Origin: Flammeovirga sp. OC4
GTDB taxonomy: Bacteria; Bacteroidota; Bacteroidia; Cytophagales; Flammeovirgaceae
DNA: 64,000 nucleotides
Reading direction: 5' to 3'
Assembly: GCF_000812565.1 (NCBI RefSeq)
Contig: NZ_JTAM01000004.1
Coordinates: 1 to 64,000, forward strand
In this document: positions 9,009 to 17,498 of the stretch, piece by piece
How positions within the stretch are numbered: position 1 is the stretch's first letter
How the letters are laid out: each line of letters opens with the position of its first letter
The notes under the pieces: generated by a model
Seen by the model: the letters and a program-made list of their open reading frames with translations, nothing else
Database searches by the model: none
What the model was told of the DNA's origin: nothing
Position numbers and translations under genes: made by a program

Positions 9009-10517
9009 CTACAGACTATGACCGTATAAGTGGTCAAGATTTTTGGGAATATCAATCTGACTTACATCCAGCCAGTGATTTAATGTTTCTAATTCTTTTA
9101 GGAAATGTCCTCTGCCAATGATCCAGTGATGATCACAACCATTATTCAATACAGCAGACAATACATCCTTCGCTTCATAAACTTCAGGCTTCACTTCTGC
9201 ATAGCTACCTCTGAAGGCCATTTCTGAAGAAAGAATTTCCCCTTCGAAGTTAAATACTCTTGCTCCGTCAGGGTACTGGTATTTTGCGATGGTTACTGGA
9301 CCTGTTTTCTGCAAAAACTCCAGTAACATTCCCATACTGCTTTCAATGCTATAATTTTCAAGGATACTGTGATTTCTCACTTCAAAACCCGTCTCCTCGT
9401 TGATTAATTTTGTAGGTGCTCCCCCACAATGCCAGAAACCTATTCTATCATTTCCATTATCTATCAATGATAAATCTACTAATGTAGGTATGCCTTCCAT
9501 CAACGTCACTTGATTCATCACAACCATTGTCAATAAAGCGCCCATATCTGATTCATCGGCCACTGGGATTCCAATATCTTGAATCAACGCTCCTGCTCCA
9601 TCACCAGCAATTCCATAATGATCAAATAATTCTGGCCAGTTTTTCAGACCTATCCCTATATAATTTTGTTGACGACTAAAATCTGCCACTGCTAATGACA
9701 AACGGATACATTTATTGATCTGCTCAGGTGTTACATTATTAAACTTGCAAAGCGGATGGAAAAGTAATGCTTCTCTAATTTCATCAATATCCTCTTCCTT
9801 AAACTTCTGTCCGTGCTTCCAAATCGTTTCAAAATCTACTCTATCTACAATCAAACCGTAGCGTTCCAACAATGCAATTTCATTCAATTCACAATCATAG
9901 AAACCTGGCACTCTAAACCCACCGATCATACCAATCATTCTTTGGTTCATCGATGCTTTAGCGTAAGCCGCTTTCGCAAATGGCATTACTCTTTCCGACA
10001 AACGATCTGACTCAGGATGTTCAAAAAGCCAAGAATATTTCACATTGCTAGAGCTTAAAATATTCAATAGGAAGTTCTGACCACACAAACGGTTATTGAC
10101 TAACCTACCGCCTGTCGCTTCATCATGCGACCAGCTTAATACAGGAATAGCATGTTGTTTTAGCCATCTTGCTAATGTTGCCGCCAAGTCACCTGCGATA
10201 TAAGAACCTTGATAAATAACCAATGCATCTATTCCTTCTTTTTCTACTGACTGCAACCAATCCAGCATTTCTTCCTTTGTTTGCAAAGGTCCTTTTGAGA
10301 TTGAAAGTTGAAAGAAGTCTCCAGGTAAAGCTTTTTGAAGGTTTGTCTGTGCTACTTTATAATTCTTTTTGATAGAAGCCCAGTCAAAATGTTCTTCCAA
10401 GCCGATGCCCACCAATCCTACTTTGGCTACATACTGTGGTTTTGCAGGTTGGATTAGTTTTTCAAATAGATGACTTACAACGCCTTGTTCAACTGGGTTT
10501 GATGCTACTGTTTCCAT
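9009..10517 (-). CDS. L-fucose/arabinose isomerase-like sugar isomerase
   Basis: A 502-residue protein with the overall plan of FucI/AraA-type aldose-ketose isomerases: an N-terminal Rossmann-like region (AKVGLVGIGLEEHFDW), the segment IDALVIYQGSY, a central segment RMIGMIGGFRVPGFYDCELNE, and a C-terminal region with GDGAGALIQDIG and a DHHWIIGRGHF end that supplies candidate metal and substrate residues. It is expected to convert an aldose to a ketose with a divalent metal in the cytoplasm. The kinase upstream (10778) and the aldolase downstream (8069) fit an isomerase, kinase, aldolase sequence. It is not close enough to canonical FucI for me to name the sugar. Confidence 0.75.
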   Translation of the reverse strand: METVASNPVEQGVVSHLFEKLIQPAKPQYVAKVGLVGIGLEEHFDWASIKKNYKVAQTNLQKALPGDFFQLSISKGPLQTKEEMLDWLQSVEKEGIDALVIYQGSYIAGDLAATLARWLKQHAIPVLSWSHDEATGGRLVNNRLCGQNFLLNILSSSNVKYSWLFEHPESDRLSERVMPFAKAAYAKASMNQRMIGMIGGFRVPGFYDCELNEIALLERYGLIVDRVDFETIWKHGQKFKEEDIDEIREALLFHPLCKFNNVTPEQINKCIRLSLAVADFSRQQNYIGIGLKNWPELFDHYGIAGDGAGALIQDIGIPVADESDMGALLTMVVMNQVTLMEGIPTLVDLSLIDNGNDRIGFWHCGGAPTKLINEETGFEVRNHSILENYSIESSMGMLLEFLQKTGPVTIAKYQYPDGARVFNFEGEILSSEMAFRGSYAEVKPEVYEAKDVLSAVLNNGCDHHWIIGRGHFLKELETLNHWLDVSQIDIPKNLDHLYGHSL

Positions 10518-10582
10518 TGATTTCTTTTGATTAAATGTGTTATTATTTAAGTACTAAGACACAAGCAATCGAACAATAATTA

Positions 10583-10721
10583 CGTGCACCATGACTGAAG
10601 TCATGGGCAGGTTATACTGACTCCACCAACACTAAAGTGTTGCTTACGTTATCAATCTTCAAGACTTTAGCCTTGATTAGATTGTTATATCACTTGCCCA
10701 TAGTTTTAACTATGGTGCACG
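10583..10721. repeat. REP-like cluster of four hairpins
   Basis: The outer 27-bp arms (10583-10609 and 10695-10721) form an inverted repeat sharing CGTGCACCAT and ATGGGCA. Each arm is itself a hairpin, one with GACT/AGTC and the other with AGTT/AACT, so the stems differ in sequence but not in pairing. Between them lie CAACACT/AGTGTTG (10627-10642) and CAATCT/AGATTG enclosing CAAG/CTTG (10653-10684). All four have short A/T-rich loops. It occupies the gap between the PfkB kinase and the isomerase. Confidence 0.8.
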
Positions 10722-10777
10722 AAACACTCGCTTACTTTTGTCATAGTACTTATAGAGTAATTGATAATGTGTTTACA

Positions 10778-11683
10778 TTATGCTGTTGTTTCGATTAAAG
10801 GAAGATTTTCTTCCATGTCTTTTCGTGAAGGAAATGAAGTTCGGCCTCCAAATACTTTTGCCACTTGAGAAGCGAAGAAACTACCATAGTTCATTCTTTC
10901 TCTTAATGACATCCCTTGCAGTACTGCGGAAGCATACGCCGCATGAAAGGCATCCCCACAACCTGTTGTATCTACAACCTTTACCTTATAAGCTGGCTGA
11001 TGTATAATCATTTCCTCTTCTAAAGCGTAAGAACCATTTGCTCCATCTGTCACGACTACCTGTCCTTCGGTTAACTTGGAGAGCACCTTAACGCAGTCTT
11101 CAATTTTCTCAGTCTTGGCTAGTTTTTGAGCACATGTAAGCGGTAAGATCGAATGTGTTGCTAACTCCAACATTTCTTTCATTGTCGCTTCCTCACCTGC
11201 TTCCATATCCAATACAGTTGTAATTCCTTTTTTCTTAGCAAGCTTTAATAGGTGAAGATTGATTTCAGTATCATATCCATCTACAAGAATCAGCTTTGTA
11301 TCACTTAGCCATTCTTCTTTAAAATCTGCCGGGATGAAGGAAGAGTAATTGTCCATTGAATAAAGGACTGTACGTTCTCCTTTATCATCCACCTGAACAA
11401 TAGCTATTGCAGGCGTTGCATTTTCCTTTGACACAAACAGCGTATCCACAACACCATGCCTTTTCAGTTCTGCTCTTGCTATATCACTCAGCGTATTCTC
11501 TCCAAAATATCCTAAAAAACCGATATCATGACCCAATGCTGCTATACCACTTGCTGCATTTCCTGCAGGAGCACCACCTTGCACAATGATTTTTTCACAC
11601 TCTGTTTTTTCGCCGTAAGGAACCTCATTTGGTACGGCAACTAATAAATCGACTACATTTAGTCCACTACATATCACTTCCAT
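10778..11683 (-). CDS. PfkB-family carbohydrate kinase
   Basis: A 301-residue ribokinase-fold kinase that phosphorylates a sugar or sugar-like alcohol with ATP. The N-terminal GGAPAGNAASGIAALG corresponds to the first PfkB signature and DTTGCGDAFHAAYASAV to the second, with the catalytic Asp in GCGD. It lies upstream of the isomerase and aldolase genes on the same strand, separated by a 260-bp gap holding hairpins, so coupling is likely but a single transcript is uncertain. A TAATTTTG -7 match lies at 11713-11706 with a weak -33. The divergent AraC gene begins 131 bp away. Confidence 0.88.
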   Translation of the reverse strand: MEVICSGLNVVDLLVAVPNEVPYGEKTECEKIIVQGGAPAGNAASGIAALGHDIGFLGYFGENTLSDIARAELKRHGVVDTLFVSKENATPAIAIVQVDDKGERTVLYSMDNYSSFIPADFKEEWLSDTKLILVDGYDTEINLHLLKLAKKKGITTVLDMEAGEEATMKEMLELATHSILPLTCAQKLAKTEKIEDCVKVLSKLTEGQVVVTDGANGSYALEEEMIIHQPAYKVKVVDTTGCGDAFHAAYASAVLQGMSLRERMNYGSFFASQVAKVFGGRTSFPSRKDMEENLPLIETTA

Positions 11684-11814
11684 ACTTCTTTGCTTTAGTT
11701 TAAGACAAAATTATGGTGTGATTATTACGTTTAATAAATTCAATATTTTACGATTTGTGTACTATATTGTCCAATAACTACTAAATCACAAGAACAACTA
11801 ACAACATAGCGGAA

Positions 11815-12678
11815 ATGAGAGCAAAACTAGAGGTTATTCCTAAGCAACTAGATCATTCTATTCACACTTTCATTTATGATGATGAGAGGTTTAATTCCCC
11901 TTGGCATTATCATGAAGAACTAGAATTGACATATGTATTAAAAAGTAATGGGATACGATATATAGGCAATAGTATTCAACAATTTCAAGCAGGCGACCTT
12001 GTATTAATTGGCTCTTCATTACCTCATGCTTGGAAAAATGTTGAGAATTATCGTCAAGGGGCTTCATCTGTTTACGTACAATGGAAGGCGGAGCAATTCA
12101 ATGCAAAGATTACGGGCATTAAAGAGTTCATGAAAGTTGGGAAAATGCTTGAAAAAGCGAGAGCTGGTATTGTATTTAAGAAATCAATGATGACCGAGAA
12201 TGTTGGTCAGATGCTTTTAGCATTACATCAATCTACTGAAATGCCAAGAATGATCCTTTTCTTACAGATACTACATATCTTATCAGAATTAAAAGACTAT
12301 CAAATCTTATCAGAACCTATCGAGACTTTTATTTCTCAAAAGACAGATAGCAGAGTCGATAAAATCATTCATCATATTGAAGATCATTACAACAGCCCCA
12401 TACAAGTGATTGATGTTGCTGAACTGTGCTGTATGACAAAGTCTTCTTTTTGTAAATTCTTTAAGAAAAGGTTCAATAAAACATTCACTCAGTACTTAAA
12501 TGAGTTTAGGATACATATAATATGTCAGGAATTGCAAGATAGTAATCAGCCAGTAACACAAATAGCAATGGATTGTGGATATGAAAACATGTCGTACTTC
12601 CACCGTCAGTTTAAACAAGTCATTGGGATGACTCCTGCTCAATACAGGAAAAAGATAATAGCTATCAGTGATGGGTAA
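11815..12678 (+). CDS. AraC-family regulator with cupin sensor domain
   Basis: A 287-residue transcription factor. The N-terminal cupin shows SPWHYHEELELTYVLKSNG and GDLVLIGSSLPHAW. The C-terminal pair of helix-turn-helix motifs ends IAMDCGYENMSYFHRQFKQVIGMTPAQYRK, the AraC signature. It is transcribed away from the PfkB kinase, the usual position for the local regulator of a sugar cassette, so I infer that it controls the kinase/isomerase/aldolase genes in response to the sugar. Confidence 0.9.
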   Translation: MRAKLEVIPKQLDHSIHTFIYDDERFNSPWHYHEELELTYVLKSNGIRYIGNSIQQFQAGDLVLIGSSLPHAWKNVENYRQGASSVYVQWKAEQFNAKITGIKEFMKVGKMLEKARAGIVFKKSMMTENVGQMLLALHQSTEMPRMILFLQILHILSELKDYQILSEPIETFISQKTDSRVDKIIHHIEDHYNSPIQVIDVAELCCMTKSSFCKFFKKRFNKTFTQYLNEFRIHIICQELQDSNQPVTQIAMDCGYENMSYFHRQFKQVIGMTPAQYRKKIIAISDG

Positions 12679-12730
12679 ACTTAATAATCGTCAACTTTTA
12701 ATCTATACTTCTACAAGCTTTCTAGGTTCT

Positions 12731-13055
12731 TCTTTCAACCTTCCTTCTTCTTCATTTTTGTCTTAACACAAAAACGAAGCAAAAAAGTCAAGGCTTTGAA
12801 GTCAAAAGCTAAATTCCATTCCTCTCGCCTAAATGATTTTAAACTCGCTAAAGCTCAAACAAGAAAATCATTTTTTACGGCTCAATACATGAAATTCTTA
12901 ACGCTTTTCCCTTCAAGGCCGAGAGAGCACTACCAAATTAATAGGGTAGAAAGCCCCCTTACACGAATGTTAAGCGTTCACGTAATTAGTTTTTAGATAT
13001 CTTCAGAAATTTCCTAATTTCTAAATGTCCAAATATTCGAAAACTTGGTTACGAT
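12731..13055 (+). repeat. Composite structured repeat, copy B (long form)
   Basis: The first 190 bp match copy A, with the hairpin TTTTTGT/ACAAAAA extended by CTTC/GAAG, the AAATGATTTT/AAAATCATTT inverted repeat and the CTTCAAGGCC tail. A second half follows, with an ACTACC..GGGTAG hairpin, a degenerate TTAAGCG module near 12969 and the hairpin AGAAATT/AATTTCT (13002-13022 region). The same hairpin is AGAAATC/GATTTCT in copy C, a compensatory change. It lies between the convergent ends of the AraC gene and tRNA-Gly. Confidence 0.82.
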
Positions 13056-13071
13056 ATAAAAGGTATAAAAT

Positions 13072-13103
13072 GCAAAAAGGTCAACCATTTCTGATTGACC
13101 TTT
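13072..13103 (-). terminator. Terminator after tRNA-Gly copy 2
   Basis: GGTCAA/TTGACC stem with an inner C-G and A-T pair, followed on the minus strand by TTTTTGCATTTT. It is a near copy of the terminator at 13366-13396, with one covarying pair. Confidence 0.8.
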
Positions 13104-13104
13104 G

Positions 13105-13177
13105 AGCGGATGACGAGGCTCGAACCCGCGACCTACAGCTTGGAAGGCTGTCGCTCTACCAACTGAGCTACATCCGC
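13105..13177 (-). tRNA. tRNA-Gly (TCC), copy 2
   Basis: A 73-nt cloverleaf with acceptor GCGGATG/CATCCGC, anticodon TCC in CTTCCAA and T-arm GCGGGTTCGAGCCTCGT. It is identical to the copy at 13398. A TATATTTG -7 match at 13204-13197 suggests it has its own promoter. Together with its terminator it is a duplication of about 105 bp. Confidence 0.94.
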
Positions 13178-13365
13178 AATAATTATTTTGGTGACACAAA
13201 TATAATCACCTGAAATTGGAAATTCCCAATAAAAACCAATATTTCCTTTGGTGAAATCTTTAACTGACTGTACTTCTAGGATTAAAAAACAATATACATT
13301 CAGCATAAATGAAATCAACACCTATAGAATAAGGTCACTCAAAAAGAGACAAAGGTTTTAAAACG

Positions 13366-13396
13366 CAAAAAGGTCAACCGTTTCCGATTGACCTTT
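13366..13396 (-). terminator. Terminator after the tRNA-Tyr/Tyr/Gly unit
   Basis: GGTCAACC/CGATTGACC hairpin followed by TTTTTGCG on the minus strand, directly behind tRNA-Gly copy 1. Confidence 0.75.
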
Positions 13397-13397
13397 G

Positions 13398-13470
13398 AGC
13401 GGATGACGAGGCTCGAACCCGCGACCTACAGCTTGGAAGGCTGTCGCTCTACCAACTGAGCTACATCCGC
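13398..13470 (-). tRNA. tRNA-Gly (TCC), copy 1
   Basis: Identical 73-nt tRNA-Gly with anticodon TCC. It is the third tRNA of the transcript started at 13770, after the two tRNA-Tyr genes. Confidence 0.94.
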
Positions 13471-13487
13471 AAGATAAAATAAAAGTG

Positions 13488-13568
13488 TGGGAGGGGCAGG
13501 ATTCGAACCTGCGAAGCCGAAGCAACGGATTTACAGTCCGTCCCATTTGACCGCTCTGGAACCTTCCC
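13488..13568 (-). tRNA. tRNA-Tyr (GTA), copy 2
   Basis: An 81-nt class II tRNA, identical to the copies at 5661 and 13587, 17 bp upstream of tRNA-Gly. Confidence 0.93.
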
Positions 13569-13586
13569 ATTAAGTAATTCTGATTG

Positions 13587-13667
13587 TGGGAGGGGCAGGA
13601 TTCGAACCTGCGAAGCCGAAGCAACGGATTTACAGTCCGTCCCATTTGACCGCTCTGGAACCTTCCC
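13587..13667 (-). tRNA. tRNA-Tyr (GTA), copy 3
   Basis: An 81-nt class II tRNA identical to the other two. It is the first gene behind the promoter at 13741-13770 and forms a tandem pair with copy 2, with an 18-bp spacer. Confidence 0.93.
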
Positions 13668-13740
13668 AGATGCCCTCAATTACTTAATTTTTACACTCTG
13701 TCTTATCTTTTTATCGTGACCGTTTGTCCCGATTGCGATG

Positions 13741-13770
13741 CAAAAGTAGAGGAAGTTTTTTTATCTGCAA
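13741..13770 (-). promoter_or_regulatory. Promoter of the tRNA-Tyr/Tyr/Gly unit
   Basis: On the minus strand TTG (13770-13768), exactly 19 bases, then TACTTTTG (13748-13741). Confidence 0.75.
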
Positions 13771-13837
13771 AATAAAAAATGAACTTTTTCGGTAAACAAT
13801 TGTAAACTATTTGACAGACAATATTTTAAAAGTTGAA

Positions 13838-14446
13838 TTATTTTAAAATAAAATTTCGAACAAAGGTTCTATCCTTCAATTTTGCTCTGATGACATAATT
13901 TCCTTTTTCGAAAGTATCCAGGATATATTGCGTTTTTAACTCTCCATTTTTTAATTCAATGCTCGAATTATAGACATCTTCTGTATCATCTTCATTCTTA
14001 ATTGATATTTCGACCAGCTTATCTTGAGCAAAAAAACCATCGATTTGTAAAGTATCACTTTCAACTTTCACATTGAAGTAAGGTCTTTTATAATCTGTAC
14101 TATGATATATTTTGAGAATTGGTCCCTCTGATCTATTAAAAATCTCTCCATAGATTGCCTTTCCATCCAAAGCAAATTGAAAATGATAGGTACCCTTCGG
14201 TAAATTACTTAATGCATAATTACGTCTTAGTTCACCCTTCTCTCTGAACACTTCCCAAAACACGGTCTTTTTCGTAATCTTTTCAGACATCTGAAAAAAG
14301 GAGTCTTCACCAGAAGTAGCATGTGCTTTTATTGCAAGTATTCCATCTATCAATTTCAGCTGATCCGACAAACTACTAATATCTTGAGCTAATAGAAGAG
14401 GTGGTGAGAAAAAAAATACGATTAGATAGAAAAAAAATTTGATCAT
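13838..14446 (-). CDS. Secreted protein of unknown function
   Basis: A 202-residue protein with a clear signal peptide (MIKFFFYLIVFFFSPPLLLAQ). I do not recognise the family. The mature part is rich in beta-strand patterns with two similar segments: one near GTYHFQFALDGKAIYGEIFN, the other near GNYVIRAKLKDRTFVRNFILK at the C-terminus. That resembles the fibre-like domains of Bacteroidota adhesins or T9SS cargo. It has no operon partner. Confidence 0.6.
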   Translation of the reverse strand: MIKFFFYLIVFFFSPPLLLAQDISSLSDQLKLIDGILAIKAHATSGEDSFFQMSEKITKKTVFWEVFREKGELRRNYALSNLPKGTYHFQFALDGKAIYGEIFNRSEGPILKIYHSTDYKRPYFNVKVESDTLQIDGFFAQDKLVEISIKNEDDTEDVYNSSIELKNGELKTQYILDTFEKGNYVIRAKLKDRTFVRNFILK

Positions 14447-14581
14447 ATCACTTTAATTAAAAACGGGGTAAAATGAGGTCTGATTAGCCAATTTTGCCTC
14501 AGTTTGTGGGGTGCAATATACAGAATAAGTCCTAAGTAGCTGTATATTAATATGAATTAAGAAAAAATTTCACTCACAAGT

Positions 14582-14611
14582 TTGTTATTTCTGTTCAGAT
14601 ATCTACCTTTG
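14582..14611 (+). promoter_or_regulatory. Promoter of the tRNA-Trp/secE/nusG/rpl operon
   Basis: TTG at 14582-14584, exactly 19 bases, then TACCTTTG at 14604-14611, about 50 bp before tRNA-Trp. It shows that this block has its own promoter and does not depend on tuf. Confidence 0.78.
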
Positions 14612-14662
14612 CATCTCGGAAATTCAAGGTACTTCTATAAAGTACTGAAAATTAACGAATAA

Positions 14663-14735
14663 ACGGGTGTAGCTCAGCTGGTAGAGTTACGGTCTCCAAA
14701 ACCGCAGGTCGTGGGTTCGAATCCTACCACCCGTG
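14663..14735 (+). tRNA. tRNA-Trp (CCA)
   Basis: A 73-nt cloverleaf with acceptor ACGGGTG/CACCCGT, anticodon CCA in CTCCAAA and T-arm GTGGGTTCGAATCCTAC. It precedes secE, the standard arrangement in the phylum. Confidence 0.95.
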
Positions 14736-14848
14736 CAAATTCAAAAAGAACTGTTATATTTAGCCGTTCAACTGATTTTAAACATTTACATAAGCAAAAG
14801 TTGTTATAAACAAGGCAACTTTTTTTATGGATAAAATTCGAAAGAATT

Positions 14849-15040
14849 ATGAATAAATTAATGCAATTTTTTAAAGAGTCATACACTGAGATGACAGACA
14901 ACGTAACTTGGTTGTCATTCAAAGAAGCTCAAGATAGCTCTGTATTAGTTTTAGTGGCATCATTGGTGTTCGCTTTAGTAATCGGAGGTGTTGATTTCGG
15001 ATTCAACGAATTATTAACACTATTCTATAACGCATTTTAA
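14849..15040 (+). CDS. secE: Preprotein translocase subunit SecE
   Basis: A 63-residue single-span membrane protein that clamps SecY in the SecYEG channel. The amphipathic N-terminal helix with EMTDNVTWLSFKEAQ is followed by the transmembrane helix SSVLVLVASLVFALVIGGVD. Length and position (tRNA-Trp, secE, nusG) are diagnostic. Its initiation region has no obvious Shine-Dalgarno. Confidence 0.95.
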   Translation: MNKLMQFFKESYTEMTDNVTWLSFKEAQDSSVLVLVASLVFALVIGGVDFGFNELLTLFYNAF

Positions 15041-15100
15041 TTAAGGCGTTGAAATTGTATTTTTTAGTTAAGAAACCTCAACAGATAAAACTAATTAGCG

Positions 15101-15673
15101 ATGGGTGAGCTTAAATGGTATGTAGTTAGAGCTGTAAGTGGCCAAGAGAAGAAAGTAAAAGATTATCTATTAAAAGAATTAGAGAATCAAAATCTTCAGA
15201 ACTTTATCACGGAAGTATTAGTACCAACTGAAAAAGTTTATCAGGCAAGAAAGCAGAGAGACGGTAAGGTTAAGAAAATTGCTGTCGAGAAAAACTTATT
15301 ACCGGGGTATGTTATCGTACAAGCTGATTTATCCAATGGTGAGGTTCAACACACGATTAATAGCGTTCCGGGTGTTATAGGTTTTCTGAATGCGGATTCA
15401 AAAGATCCGTCAGTGCTTCCAAAACCTATGAGAGAATCTGAAATCAATCAGATCCTTGGCAAAGTCGATGAGTCTGACGAAGGCGAAGTTAAACATGATA
15501 CGTCTTACTCTGTCGGCGAAACAGTACGCGTTATGGATGGTCCATTCTCTGGATTCTCCGGAAGCGTAGAGGAAGTCTTCGAAGAGAAGAAAAAACTCAA
15601 TGTCATGGTGAAGATTTTTGGCAGAAATGCACCAGTGGAACTCGATTATAAACAAGTAGAAAAAGAAGAATAA
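15101..15673 (+). CDS. nusG: Transcription elongation/antitermination factor NusG
   Basis: A 190-residue protein that binds RNA polymerase and links it to Rho or the ribosome. The NGN domain begins with [19 protein letters not shown] and contains [10 protein letters not shown]. The C-terminal KOW domain shows [21 protein letters not shown]. It ends 1 bp before the rplK start codon. Confidence 0.97.
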   Translation: MGELKWYVVRAVSGQEKKVKDYLLKELENQNLQNFITEVLVPTEKVYQARKQRDGKVKKIAVEKNLLPGYVIVQADLSNGEVQHTINSVPGVIGFLNADSKDPSVLPKPMRESEINQILGKVDESDEGEVKHDTSYSVGETVRVMDGPFSGFSGSVEEVFEEKKKLNVMVKIFGRNAPVELDYKQVEKEE

Positions 15674-15674
15674 C

Positions 15675-16118
15675 ATGGCAAAAGAAATCGAAGGTTTCCT
15701 GAAGCTTCAAATTAAAGGTGGAGCAGCCAATCCGTCGCCGCCAGTAGGTCCTGCGTTAGGTTCGAAGGGTTTGAACATTATGGATTTCTGTAAACAGTTC
15801 AACGCTCGTACTCAAGACAAAGGAGGGCAATTATTGCCTGTATTAATTACAATTTTCAAAGACAAGTCTTTTGATTTCGTAATTAAAACTCCTCCAGCGG
15901 CTAATTTGATCATGGATGCGGCAAAAATTAAAAAAGGTTCATCAGAGCCTAACCGTAAGAAAGTAGCGTCAGTTACTTGGGATCAATTAAGAACGATTGC
16001 AGAGACAAAATTACCAGACTTAAACTGTTCTACAGTTGAATCAGGTATGAAAATGGTTGCGGGTACAGCTCGTAGCATGGGTGTAACAGTAGAGGGAACA
16101 GCTCCTTGGGAAGCTTAA
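15675..16118 (+). CDS. rplK: 50S ribosomal protein L11
   Basis: A 147-residue protein of the ribosomal GTPase-associated centre. Typical features are [19 protein letters not shown] at the N-terminus and the RNA-binding C-terminal segment with [12 protein letters not shown]. Confidence 0.98.
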   Translation: MAKEIEGFLKLQIKGGAANPSPPVGPALGSKGLNIMDFCKQFNARTQDKGGQLLPVLITIFKDKSFDFVIKTPPAANLIMDAAKIKKGSSEPNRKKVASVTWDQLRTIAETKLPDLNCSTVESGMKMVAGTARSMGVTVEGTAPWEA

Positions 16119-16145
16119 TTTCTACAAGTAAAATAGTTTTTAATC

Positions 16146-16838
16146 ATGGCAGTATCAAAGAAAATGAAAGAGGCTCTATCAAAATACGATAGAACTCAAG
16201 AATACACGCTGGAGAAAGCTACTGAGCTTGTGAAAGAAATCTCTTTCGAGAAGTTCGACGCTTCTGTAGACTTAGACGTGCGTTTAGGTGTTGACCCACG
16301 TAAAGCGGATCAAATGGTTCGTGGTGTGGTAAGCCTTCCTCACGGTGTAGGTAAAGAAGTAAGAGTTCTTGCTCTAGTTACTCCAGACAAAGAAGAAGAA
16401 GCAAAAGCAGCAGGTGCTGACTACGCAGGTTTAGACGAATTCATCAAGAAAATCGAAGGTGGATGGACTGATATCGACGTAATCATCACTATGCCAACTG
16501 TAATGGCTAAAGTAGGTCGTTTAGGTAGAGTTTTAGGTCCTCGTGGTCTAATGCCAAACCCTAAAGCGGGTACTGTAACATTAGAAGTAGGTAAAGCTGT
16601 AAAAGAAGTTAAGGCTGGTAAAATTGACTTTAAAGTTGACAAAGCTGGTATCATTCATACTTCAGTTGGTAAAGCATCATTTACTGCTGAGCAATTGAAA
16701 GAGAATGCTGCTGAGTTAATCGCAACTTTATCAAAGTTAAAGCCTTCTTCAGCAAAAGGTACATATTTTAAGAGCGTAACGATCTCTACAACTATGGGCC
16801 CTGGTGTCAAAGTTGAAAAGGGATCAATCGATAGCTAA
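16146..16838 (+). CDS. rplA: 50S ribosomal protein L1
   Basis: A 230-residue L1-stalk protein with [19 protein letters not shown] and the signature [20 protein letters not shown]. The gene lies 27 bp after rplK and 2 bp before rplJ. L1 commonly represses its own operon by binding mRNA, but I did not find a specific target structure. Confidence 0.98.
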   Translation: MAVSKKMKEALSKYDRTQEYTLEKATELVKEISFEKFDASVDLDVRLGVDPRKADQMVRGVVSLPHGVGKEVRVLALVTPDKEEEAKAAGADYAGLDEFIKKIEGGWTDIDVIITMPTVMAKVGRLGRVLGPRGLMPNPKAGTVTLEVGKAVKEVKAGKIDFKVDKAGIIHTSVGKASFTAEQLKENAAELIATLSKLKPSSAKGTYFKSVTISTTMGPGVKVEKGSIDS

Positions 16839-16840
16839 TT

Positions 16841-17386
16841 ATGACAAAAGATCAAAAGGTACAACTCGTTGAGGAGTTAAGCCAAAAATTGGCAGCTTGT
16901 GATTACTTCTACATCGTAAACAGTGCTACTATGACTGTTGATGAAGTAAACAAGTTCCGTAAGGCTTGCTTTGCATCGGGTATCGAATATCAAGTAGTCA
17001 AGAACACGCTAATTGCGAAAGCTCTTGACAAATTAGAATCAGATACAGACTACGCTGAGCTTAAAGATAATGCTCTTAAGGGTATGTCAGGTATCATGTT
17101 CTCTCCAGAATCAGGTGCAGCTCCTGCGAAAGTTCTTAAGGACTATCAAAAGGATATGCCAAAAGATCGTAAAATCCCAGCATTGAAGGCAGCTTCAATC
17201 GACGGTGGTTTATACGTTGGTGAGCAACACTTAGAAGCTTTAACAGCTGTAAAATCGAAAGCAGAACTTATTGGAGATATCGTAGGATTACTTCAATCAC
17301 CTGCTAAGAATGTTGTTAGTGCTTTACAATCTTCAGGTCAGACATTATCTGGTCTATTGAAGACATTAGAGGAGAAAGGAGAGTAA
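16841..17386 (+). CDS. rplJ: 50S ribosomal protein L10
   Basis: A 181-residue protein that anchors the L7/L12 dimers on the stalk. It has the N-terminal RNA-binding part (EELSQKLAACDYFYIVNSATM), and a hydrophobic C-terminal helix for L7/L12. It is separated from rplL by 112 bp without a visible promoter. Confidence 0.97.
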   Translation: MTKDQKVQLVEELSQKLAACDYFYIVNSATMTVDEVNKFRKACFASGIEYQVVKNTLIAKALDKLESDTDYAELKDNALKGMSGIMFSPESGAAPAKVLKDYQKDMPKDRKIPALKAASIDGGLYVGEQHLEALTAVKSKAELIGDIVGLLQSPAKNVVSALQSSGQTLSGLLKTLEEKGE

Positions 17387-17498
17387 TATACTCCTTCCTA
17401 ACAAAACCTCTTGTAATGACAGCGTAAATACTACGCCCGATTGCAAAAACATATTATTATAATTTGATTTAAAAAACACGTTTTAATTTTATACAAAA

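Noticed and set aside
8069-11683. Sulfoquinovose or L-fucose pathway
   Set aside because: Isomerase, kinase and aldolase classes would fit several pathways, but no sulfatase, sulfonate exporter, fucosidase or transporter is present to decide, so no pathway is named.
12796-12996. Short ORFs inside the composite repeat (also 4012-4233)
   Set aside because: They are not conserved in frame between the copies and cross the hairpins; the structure, not a protein, is conserved.
13105-13667. Regularly repeated units that might suggest a CRISPR-like array
   Set aside because: The repeats are 73-81-nt tRNA genes with complete cloverleaves; there are no spacers of uniform size and no cas genes.
13014-13679. 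Short repeated ORFs with VPERSNGTDCKSV and CGCSSVGRATAFQAVGRGFEPRH
   Set aside because: These are translations of the tRNA-Tyr and tRNA-Gly genes.
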